From contig NC_088319.1 in the NCBI RefSeq assembly GCF_910592395.1, forward strand, positions 12,588,001 to 12,652,000: a stretch of DNA of 64,000 nt, written 5' to 3'. Position 1 is the first letter of the stretch. Each line of letters starts with the position of its first letter. Positions 36,201 through 48,200 of the stretch are shown here, in pieces. The notes below the pieces were generated by a model. The model did no database searches, was not told the DNA's origin, and worked only from the letters and a program-made list of their open reading frames with translations. Both the position numbers and the translations under genes were made by a program. Source of the DNA: Lineus longissimus (taxonomy: Eukaryota; Nemertea; Pilidiophora; Heteronemertea; Lineidae).

Positions 36201-39200
36201 AAGCCAAGATGCACTACGATAGAGATTTCCTCCTCAGCCTGCAGTTCACGACGGGTTCAAAGTCAAAACCCGACGGACTCCCCAAACTCCCTGATGTAAT
36301 CCTAGACCGGCCGCGACAGATGGGCGACACCGGTGGCAGATCACCGTTAATCAAGCCTGGATCCCAGCCAGACTTCACACCTGGATTCATCAAATCGTCA
36401 ATCCCTGGACGAATGGTACGTTGGAAAATGCCACTCTTTCATTTTGATCGTGGCTTGAGACACTTCCGCTACTGACTTGACCCTCTGGGGCAAGCTACAT
36501 AACTAAACGTTCCTCAAAGATATCCTTTGAGGTTCATGAAAGAGACTCTCGAGACCTGTTGTATGTGTTCTCCTTCTTGGAATGAAGACTATGAGTACAG
36601 GATACAGCATGAAGTTGGAATGGCCTGCAAGTTGTAGTGATGATTGTATAGTTCAGCAGAGGATGTTTCCATTGAAGACAACTTTCGCCCCTATCTGATG
36701 CAACTTGTGACCTAGATTTTTAAAACTTCGCAAAGTCAAGGGATTCCTACCCCTTCAATTTGTTTGATCTGCTATTGAATATTTTGTTTCCAGAGCGGAG
36801 GTAGTGGTGGTGGCGGCAGTGGTCGTGATGACCGAGGCCGCATGGGTGGTAGCGGACGCCGTGGCTCGGAACAGGGCCGTAAAGAACCCAAGAAGATCAT
36901 CCTAGAGTTGCCGCTCGCCCATCAAATTGAACTCCACCACGCTGAGAATGCCTGGAAACCATCCACAAAAACCGCAGATGTTGCACTGACTCCTGAAGAA
37001 CAGGCTGAACAGGTACGTAGATTGGCTAGAATACTTTGGCACTTACTCTTCAACACCCTACTTGTCAGGCATTGAGCGAGTTGTAAATGATGATTGTATA
37101 GTTCAGCAGAGGATGTTTCTATTGAAGACAACTTTCGCCCCTATCTGATACAACTCAAAAACTGCTCGCTAACTTATTTGCAAGAACTGGTTATTCATTA
37201 GGAGAAGGTTCCATGCCAATCATTGGACCTTACTGGGAACAGATTTTCTTTATCTTATTCATTCCTAAAAATGACATCTATTTCTAATTCCAGGAGGTCT
37301 ACAAGGCTGTTCGTGCCATCCTCAACAAGCTGACACCGCAGAAATTCCAAGTACTTATGAACCAGATCCTGGAACTACAGATCGATACTGAGGAGAAGCT
37401 CAAAGGAGTTATTGACCTTATATTTGAGAAGGTAGGGTGATCTTATTTATGTCTGACTGCCTGCTTCGGGTCTGATTTGCGCTGTCAAGGTCTGTTGTTG
37501 AAAAGTGAGAGAAATAGTATCCCGGACATTCACATGGTTTGTACCAGAGTATCTGTGTTGTGGGTTCTCTGTCTAGTCAAAAGATGAATAGGTTGTGATT
37601 AAGTTTCAGTGCATAAAATGGTGTCATTGCAATTGTGCTATATCTTCTGTTGTTTCATTTCAGGCCATCGATGAACCCAACTTCAGTGTACCCTATGCTC
37701 ACATGTGCAAACACATGATGATCGTAAGTAGACGAGCATGTTAAAAGTATTTACTAAATGTTAATTCGTTTTTTCCCTGCTTTCTTTTGAAAAGCAAGCA
37801 CAGCCATATTACTTTGAATGTTGAACATTGGACAAGTCAAAATAGATCAGGCTGATGTAGTTTTCTAAAATGGGCCAAATGGTATTAATTGGGCTAATTA
37901 TCCAAGTCAATGATGTCAGTTATCCCTGTCTTAACCCTATTCTGTGGAGACGTTATTGCTGAGACTTAAATTGCTTTTGAGATTATTAAGAACTTGTTAC
38001 ATTCAAGACTGACTGGACAATGAACTTATTTGACCAGGCTTAGACGAAGTAATGTTTTGACCGCCTTAAGTCCTTCATTCTTTTGAAGTGGGGTACCATT
38101 CCTTTCTTTTCAGGTAAAAGTGCCGGCCAAGTCCCCAAGTAGTGGTAAACTAGGTGATACCGTGTTATTCAGAAAGTTCCTGCTCACACGCTGTCAGAAA
38201 GAGTTTGAAAAGGATAAAGCCAACGAGTTGGATCTGGCAACCAGACAGAAGGCCATCGATGAGGCCGATTCAGAGGACAGGAAGAAGGTATTGACGCTAG
38301 AATTGAATTATGAAGCTGCCAAATCGAAACGGAGATCACTAGGTAATATTAGGTAAGTGAAGTTTGAGGTCTCAAATTAAAAAATTATGCAGCCATTCTT
38401 GTTGTCATCGATCTTGTATTGTTGAAGTGGTGTTACCAGATTCACTCCAAAATTACTTGACGTACAGAGTTATCAAGGAATGCCAATTGTTCTTAGGTCA
38501 CATCTTCCTCCTATTAGTAAACTATTTATATACCGGGAATTTGGAGCCAGTTTAGAAATATTTGACAGCCATCACTACCTAAGAAAGACTCCCCATTGAT
38601 TATGCTTACAGAGTAGAGATGGCATAGTGATATGGAGGTTGATGACAGTGTAGACACTAAAAAGTGACAATAGATATGAGATGGATTGGTTCCCATTTCA
38701 CTGTCGAAAAAGTTGTAGGCAAAATGGAGAAAAAATAAAATTGTTGGAATCGAATGTTCACATCATCTGAATTGTCTCCCTTCAGGTTTATTGGTGAATT
38801 ATTCAAACTAAAGATGTTGACAGAACACATCATGCATGACTGCCTCGTAAAGCTACTGCGCTCAAACGACGAAGATAACCTAGAGTGCTTGTGCCGCCTC
38901 CTAACGACGATCGGCAAAGACATCGACCACGACAAAGCTAAGGTAAGGCAACCTAAGGTACTGATAATTTTAGAGAAAAAAATTTCTTCCCCGAAAAATT
39001 GAAATTTGAATTTTTTGACGACACAGGGCCGAGAGTGAAATAAAAGCAAAATAAAAATATCCTCGCCCTGTTTTCTTTTGAACTTCAAATTTTGAAAACT
39101 GCACGTGATAACCATTTTGAGCACTTTCCTTTTGGTAGTTTTGCACTTGAAAAAGAACAAGGCCAGATAATGCTATAATAGAAACGAGATAGAACGGTGA

Positions 39201-42200
39201 AGTTTAGATCCAGAGTGTGAAATTTCTCTTACATAAACAATACTGTAGCCCACCTTTCAACTTAACCTTGCACATGACCATTTCCTGTGCACTGACATTG
39301 TTGGAAGTGTGAATACCATCTGGATGAGTTGTAAATGATGATTGTATAGTTCAGCAGAGGATGTTTCTATTGAAGACAACTTTCGCCCCTATCTGATACA
39401 ACTCTTGTACTTGTGATTGAGACAGCAGTAGGATTCTGTTTGTTCTTTGTGATAAAAGTACAGTTTTGTTGCATTAAATTTTGGACAAAGCTATCAAAAG
39501 TTCAAGCCTGGCTCTTTTGAGACCGGGCTTACTTGTTGTTCCAATGTAGAAATCAACAGTTTTATTGTATCCTTAATTGTCATAATGTTCTCTGTTTCCT
39601 TTAACGGCTCATTAACGCACCTCTAATCATTCTAGCCCCGGATAGATCAGTACTTCCAACAGATGGACAAGATCGTCAAACAGAAACGGACATCAGCTAG
39701 AGTTCGTTTCATGATTCAAGACGTGATAGAATTGCGATCAGTAAGTAGAACAGAGAACTGGGAATAAAATAACCCCAGACCTGTTCATTTTGTCGCTTCT
39801 TGGCCAGATTATCCAAGTCCGTGATGGTAGTTATCCCTGTCTTAACCCTAATGTGTGGAGACGTTTCCTGCTGAGACTTGAAAAGGTGACAATTATACAG
39901 ATTTCTTCAGCTTATTCACTCCAGGTGAGGCTTGACTTTTAAAGGGGAAAGCGCATCAATTGTTTTGATACCAACTGAGGTGCAGGAAGGGCATCGTTTT
40001 GCTTGTACAAAATTTGCTTGAACTTCGAATTTTAATATTGTGAAATTCACTGTCGATGGTCTGTTTTCAGAGTAATTGGGTGCCAAGACGTGACGACAAT
40101 AAGCCAAAGACGATAGACCAGATCCATCAAGAAGTTCAGCGAGAGCGCCAAGAGGAGCAGTTCTTAATAGCACAACACGCCTTGAACCCTCAACCTGTCT
40201 CGGCGAAGAAGAGAGGGCCACCTGGTGGAGGTAAGTAGAAAGACTAATGCGTATTAACTCTCTCAGATTGCAAGGAGGACTTTAGTGGTTATGGTTTATG
40301 TGCTCTGCTGTTGTAAATGATGATTGTATAGTTCAGCAGAGGATGTTTCCATTGAAGACAGCCTTTCGCCCCTATCTGATACAACTCAATCTTTGACAAT
40401 TTATGTTGGAAAGTCTTATTCAAATAAATTAAAGGTTTCTAATCTCATAAAAGTGTTCATGTTGATTGAAAATACTTGTATTTCAGGCCGTGGTCAAGCC
40501 GCCCCTAACTTTGGTCCTGCTCAGAATCAATCTGAAGATGGATGGAAGACAGTTAGCGCCAAAAATACCATTGATCCTACCAAGATGAAACTCAGCAAGG
40601 TAGGCAAAAAGCTTTTCAAACAGATACTTCTCGATGGGCCTTGGATGCCAGGCATCTTGGAAAAAGAATCTGAATTCTGAGTACAGCCTAATTTGGAATC
40701 AGACACACCACACATGTAGCTCTTGACTAAAGCTAAAAAGAATTACCGGTATTGGTATTGAAGTTCTTATCGATTTTCCTAAAATTGATAAATTTAGGTA
40801 AATTAGTCCTGATTCTAAAGCGTTGTATTCAAACATCATTTCGTTGACTGCTTTCAGCCTTCAGTAGATGAAAACAGCATCCAGTTAGGTCCTGGAGGTC
40901 GACCTGGGTTCTCCTGGGGACGGGGTAGCAGCGGCGGTTCCAAAATGCAACAGAACCAGTCTTCGGGAGGAGATTCATCTGAACCACGTCCGTCTACGCC
41001 AAGTAACAGGTCAGTCTGCGGGTGCTGTGGTAATCATAGAAATGGCTTGTAGGGGGAACCACTCAAGGTCTGCAGTACTTTCTAACAAGTAACATCTCGC
41101 CAACTCGGCCTGTCGCTGAATGTCTCATTCGTAGAGATTACGCTGCGAAAAACTCGTGACAATGCAGCTACGTGGGTTTCTGACCCTCCTTGTTCAGCTT
41201 GGCTGCTCTAGTAGTTTGAGAGCCCTGTTTGTGCACATCAAAAAATTTAATTCATAACTTGCTATAACAAGATAAATGATGTTCCAATATACCTTGGTAT
41301 GTCTTCAATCATTTCAAAGGGACAATCCCTTAGCCTTGGCCCGAGTGCAGAGGATCACACCCTTTGGGGTTAATATGGTGAAGATGATTCACTGATTCAA
41401 GGCATTCTAGAATTGAAACGCTGTAAATGATGATTGAATAGTTCATCTGAATAAAGATGTCGATCCAATTTTCGCCCCTATCTGATACAGCTGTCTGATC
41501 TTATCTTATGTTAGGTTTGAAGTGATTGAATCCCTTGTGAATGGTGTTGTTCCTATTCTAGTCACTTGAGTAACCCTGCACTCTCCTCACAGTGTTTAAG
41601 GTGCACAAGCCGAGGTTTCTAAGCCTACAACATGGCTTGAATTTACTAGGTTCTGGACAAAACTGAAGTTGCCTGACTGCACATCAGGCTGATTTCTGCC
41701 GAGCAGAGCCTCTTTTGTTGAGTTGTTGCATTATGTCATCATGTTGTCTAGCCAATAAGTTGAGGCTACGCTTGTCGAAGTTACAGATACATATCCATTG
41801 GATGCCAGCTTGGGTTTTGTCTATTTTGATGATTTCTCAGTAAATGACATCAGCAAGGCTGTTGGAAGATTTCCAATATAATCACTGTTAGCGGGCGCTG
41901 TTCAGCTGCGCAAGTGAAAAAAAATGCCATCTCCTTGGTGATTTTCAACAAAAAGTGTCATTTGAAGCTCTTGACGACGTAGTGTAGCGACTTGGGCTGA
42001 TGCACCCAGCAAACACTGTAAGAGGATTCCCATCAACATGGGACTTAAGTAGTCCCTGTTGTGTGCTAAGATATTGTGCCGTGTGTGTTGTGAAGTGTGA
42101 ATGTGTGGTGTTGAACTGTGAGTGAAGAAGGCACCCTAACCTGACCCACTTAGCCTCTTAAAGCTTGCGCAAAGTGAAGCTTGCTTCCTGTACTCGATTT

Positions 42201-45200
42201 TATATTAACAGCATTGTTCAGTTGTCTTTCTGTCTTGGATCTGATTAAAGTACTTGGGTCTCAATTAAAAGGTAAATTATCTTTGAAAACTCTTGAATCC
42301 ATCTGGAATTTATTACAAGTATAGTGCCGTGACACTCCAGGTAGTGGACAAAACATGCAAAATTTATGTACAATCTGAATGGATCTTTTCTAATTTCTCC
42401 TCCGAACCTGATATAACCCCTTATTTCCTTTATTCATTAGTCTCTTGGTGTTGTTATCCCGTGACTTCTAATCTGCTAGGGTTCTAAGTTAAGAACAATT
42501 TGGGGTAAATTTGAAAATGTGCAGAAATGAACTTAAAACCCTGTCTCCTATATTTTGCATCCTATAGTTCGAACCTGTCCCTTGGTCATTTATTTCCCTG
42601 AAACTATACTACTGAGTTGCTGGGTAGACTCAGACTGAGTAGCATGCCACTAGTAAGATGCATTAACCCAGAATATCTGAAAATTGCCCCAGTGGTGAAT
42701 GGCATTTTACTATCGGAACCTCTTCACACCACTGCATCATGCCTAGCTTTAGGTCTTCAGATTAACACAGGTTTTCCCTTTGGATGTGTAGTGGAGCTAT
42801 CTAAACCTGGCAGGGGTCTCGTTTGGGATCATAACCGTGGTGCTCTTTTCTCCAACTCCCATTTCAAAATTTAAAACCTTTTTGTGGTTTCAGTTTTAAT
42901 TTGTATCAAATGTGCATTTTAAAAAGGGGAGCAGTTGTTTTAAACCTCTCATTGCAAGAAATCTTATTGTCATAGATGTAGTGATCATTTTGATTGGTTG
43001 ATACTAATAGATTGTTCAGTGGCGTCCAATCATAATGCCTGTTACATCCTCTTGACTTCACAACTGCTACCCTTGGTCCTTTCAAGACTGATTGCTGCTT
43101 TTCCTCGATGGGACAAAACCATAAATGTCTACCTGTATAAATCGTAAATAACCTTGATGCGCAAGAGTTAAAAAATTCAGAGATATAATTGATGAGACAT
43201 TTCCAGTTTTTGAAAGGTTTCAGTTTTTTCTCCGTAGAGCAATACATTTTCAAAATTAAGTATCTATTCGGGGCATACCATGCTTATTCTTTATAGTTAA
43301 AAACTGATAGGGACATCATTGAAGAATGGATCAAGAATTTTCCGACAAAATTTGTTGTAGGATGAGAAAGCAAGAGTCTTGACAGGATAGCATGTTTATC
43401 TAGTTTCCAACCTCCATTTTGTCTCGCTGCTGTCGTAGTGGCTTTGTTGTCATAACTCTGCATGCCCGCACGCCTTCTGGATGTGTCCGTGTTGTCTCCC
43501 TGTAGGTTCAGTGCCCTAAGCCAAGCTGATGGTGGCTATGATTCCAGGGGGAGAGGTGCTGGACGAGGTCTTGGTCCCAGGCCTGACAGTAGAAGTCGCC
43601 AGCAGCAAGGGACGCCCGGACGCCACGACCGAGGCAAGAATACGAGAATGTCGCAGGAGTTGGAGAGGGAGCAGGCTATCGCTGCTGTTAGGTGAGTGTG
43701 GGACATGGAGACCCCAAGGAAAGGAAGCATTTTCTTAAAACCTGTAGGATGTCTGTTGATAGGTTATTTTGACAGGAAAAACAAGACCTGCACCTGATGA
43801 GATGTTCCTAGTGGTTATTAAAAAAAGTGCCGCCATTTCTCAAGGGATCTTTGTCAATAACTTCGTATCGCATTTAATGAGTCTTACTGTTTGTTGTGCC
43901 TCTGCAGTTAGCTTTGCTTCACTAATTTTGTTGCAATTAAGTGCATCATTTAAACGCAATTATTACCTTAATAAAGCCTGCTTTTCATTATGCTTGCTTC
44001 GTTAATTTTTAATTTGAATACATAGCGAAACATGTATTGATAAAAAAATTGGTATTGATTATAATCACCTTGTGTGTTTTGTTATATGATCGTTCATGTA
44101 AAGCTTGTATCGTTTCTTGCACTCCAAATTTGACGAAGAAAGTGCTCAAAATTATCACAACAAATACGAATATTTCCAAGTTGGATCACATTTATTTGCA
44201 TCGCTTTGTGTTTCTGTTGAATATGTATGTGCTATATGTTCCATTTGGCCAAAAACCTGACCAGGACGCTATCTTATTATTCAAAAAGAAATATTCACTC
44301 ACAAACATATAATGCGGCATTTTGTCTTTTCGGCTACTTTATTTTATTTTTATTTCGCCAACTTTTTCAGGGTCATGAAAGATGGAAGGTAGGATTGAAA
44401 AACAGAAAACAAAACTTGTAGAAACAAAAGAAAAATGGAGAAAAATAAGCATTTACTGAAAAACTAACATGGCAAAATTTTGCGTTTTGACATGCAATCG
44501 TGACCACAGTGCCGAAACGAATGAATATACAGGTTACGACCTGCAATAGACTCGTCCGAATATTTTCCAAATAAATCTTAGAGGGGTGTCATGCGATCCT
44601 TGTACCACGCGATTTCACCGGACACGAAACATTCACCTGGTCTGTTGTTTCCGGAAATCTTTTCCCTACTCTCATGCAGTCAATCGATTGGGCGCTGTGG
44701 TGACTGTAAAAGAGAAGTTTTGCTTGATGGCAAATGTTGGGGTTTTGTCCATTATGTACATTTGTTTAAAAAATCCAAACTGTTCTCCTTGGTCTGCCAA
44801 ACATGCATCATCAGGAGAACGGTCAGATGTGTTGGAGGTGGAATGGGTTTGGTGAATTCAGACGAATCCCACAGCATTGTAAGAAAAAGCCAGGTCCTGA
44901 GAAGTGGATGAGAACAACTTTTCAAATCTGCCTTCAAAATCACACTGGTTTCCTTTTCATGCTGTTGGTTTTGGCTTAACCAGAAGATGTCTTGCATGAA
45001 CATCCCAGATTCCTATGGGTGGATTTGCCTCCAGTCATTTCAGGGCCGTGTTGTTCTGAAACATGCTCATGCTACGGATAGAATGAGACTCAGTTATGCT
45101 TGTCCAAAATGTCAAAGCCAAATGGGGGATTCGGAAGTGCCATGATCTCTGAGTGACCTACTCACCCCAATTTGTGCATCAAAACAGCAAATAGTGAATA

Positions 45201-48200
45201 AAAATTGAGATGGCAGCCAGCACCATCTTTGTGGTTTGATCTGTTAATATTAATAGCTGGTAACTAAAATTTTCACTATTCTGTTGAACAAAGTAATTGG
45301 TGATTGTTGGTGTTGGGGAGATTGGTTTGAACCTGTTAACCAGTAGCACCAGTGTGTGAGGCAAGAGTTGATGACACCTACTAACACAAACACAAGTCCT
45401 GTCCTTGTATATATGCTTCCCATTCCTTGTAGTGTTGATTCCCTAACTGTAAACCAGAAAATTTCCACTTTTGTTTGGTTACCTTGGGATTGACTTGATG
45501 GAGTCACATCTAGGAAGTATGATGTGCTGCAACTACCAGTACATGTAGTTAAAAAACTCATTCATTCACAAAAATGATCCATGAATTCAAGGGATAAAAG
45601 TTGTGTTTTGTCTTTTCGAAGTCAATGATGATGTTTGTTATCCCTGTCTTAACTCTCATGTGGACATCATTCAGACTGAGACTTCAAGCGGAGGAGCAAC
45701 TTCTGTTGGAATCCAACATCAGTTCAAAAGCACTTCACTCTGTGATGTCATGTGGGGGGTGGGGGTGGTTGCAGTTGTCATTTGCAGTCCATTATGGCGT
45801 TCCTACACGAAATCCATAGCATAGTATTACCAAATATGACCTTGTACAAAAGAAGTTTCATAATAAGTGCATCATTGTCAGACTAAACCTTGAACTTTTC
45901 ATTTCAGGAGTCTTGCTCAGTCTCGACAGGGTTCTACGGGTCGACAAGGCGGCAGCCGCGAGGGGAGCCGATCACGAGAAAACCGGGACGACATTGAACC
46001 GATCGAGGGACAGCGCGAACCCGAGCGACAGAAACCTGCCGTCGTTCAATTGTCTGATGAGAATATGGAGAAGAAGGCTAAGGCTATTATTGATGAATAT
46101 CTACATTTACAGGACATCAAGGTATATGAAAAGTTGTTTGCTCTCTTCTCTGATCAGGTGCGTGTGGCAGGTTCTGATTAGCGTATGGACTTGACATGGC
46201 AAGCACGTTGTCATTTGATACATCGCCATTCAAGGGAACCCACAAAATTAAAATCACCAAAGGAGATAGTTGAATTATGAGTGATGATTGTATAGTTCAG
46301 CAGAGGAAATTCCATTGAAGACACCCTTCGCCCCTATCTGATACAACTCGTAAATCTCAGCTGGCCTCGGATAAAACTTGCATATCAGTCATTCTTGTCC
46401 AATTCTGTTCTATTTGAGTCTTAAAATGCATAATCTCTACCATTTCAGGAAGCTATGTTGTGTATCTCAGAACTAGAGGAGCAGAAGAACATTCATGTGT
46501 TCGTGACGGCAACGATAAACCACGTGTTGGAGAGATCTGAGAAGGCAAGGCAGCAGGCTGGCCATCTTCTTCATGACGTCGTCAAAGGTGGTCTGATCAC
46601 TGTCGCTGATTACCTCAAAGGGTGAGTAGGCATGGCTCTTGTGGGCCTCCAATCACAAAATTGATGGAGGGACTGAAATCTGCGAAAATTTGGCCGTTTA
46701 CCGGAGAGGAGTCTGTTTTGATGGATGGGCTTTCTTTAATGATGCTTGTTCTAGAAGAGTTGTAAATGATGATTGTATAGTTCATCGTAGGTTTAATCCG
46801 AGGAAGACTATTTTCGCCCCTATCTGATACAACTTAAAATTGCTTGGAAAACAATAAAAGAAATAGGTTCCGAATTGGAGTGAAGTTCTTCTGGGATTTG
46901 AAATACATTCAGTACTGTAAAACTTCTTCTTCTGGACACCCTTGTTCTTAAGAATCGTGACGTGGGCCTGATTTCAAATGTGGTAAACATAATAGGAATT
47001 GCCAGTTTAGTCCTAAATCTATCTTGAGCAGGAGTGTTCTGACAATGGTGTCTGAGCTGTGTAGCAAGGTTCAGCTGTGGGTATGTGTTATAATGCTAAC
47101 AACGTATCCATAAATTTCTTTCAGATTAAATGAAGTGTTAGAATATGCTGAAGACATGGAAATCGACATCCCCAAAATCTGGGCGTATTTTGGGGAATTG
47201 ATCGGCCCCATGGTCCACGACGGTAGCGTCCCAATGGTCTTCCTCAAAGATGCCTGCAAGCCGCTCCACGGCCGTAAAGCCGGCGTGTTAGTAGCTGCCA
47301 TATTACACGACGCCAGCCATAGACTAGTAAGTGACCGGCGGTTAATAAGTCCATTTTGTTTGTAGTCTGTTGGGCTGTGATATGGGGCTATGCCTGAAAC
47401 TGTAGCTACATTTTCTGGGCCTCTGAAATCTGAAGTAGTGTTGTTGTGTTCACTAAACAATATTCACTTGTGTTATTTGCGAATTCAACACTAAAGAAAT
47501 TTTCTATTTTATCATATCGAATTGGTTGTTTAGCTAATATGCTTTCGATGCTTCTGGTATAACCAGTTGGCCTGTGGGTGTATTAGGTCACAGAAGTCAA
47601 TGATGATGTTTGTTATCCCTGTCTTAAATACAATGTGGACATCTTACAACTGAGACTTGATACATTGTTCTGCAAAATCGGAAATAACAGTACATTGTGC
47701 TGCACCGAATGTAAGCAGATGCCATTTCCTAATCGGCTTTTTCTTGATTCCAGGGTCATATAAAAGTAGGTGAACTGTGGCGACAATCGAAGCTGCAGTG
47801 GACCGATTTCTTAGCTCCTTCAGATGACTTAGAGAAGTTCCTTCAAGATAATGTAAGTTTAAATGCTGTGAATTGTTCCAAAAACTCATACAAGTTCAAT
47901 CAGTATTTCGTGGAAGAGGTTGTTTTCTGGAGCAGATTGGAAGTCGATGATGATTTTTGTTATCCCTGTCTTAACACTCGTGTGGACATCGTACAACTGA
48001 GACTTCAGAATGGATGTGTGTGGCATGAGACTATTGGCAGGGCTCTTTGTCTTACTTGCCTCTCTGCACCCAAATGTGTATAAATGGGTAACAGTCAGAA
48101 TTGCTCAGATTGTAACGCTGGTAGCTCATCTGAGGTCCACTGAAAGGTTTTAAAGACCGGTGTTAATGAGATAACCCATATCGTAGTTGATATCAGACTA

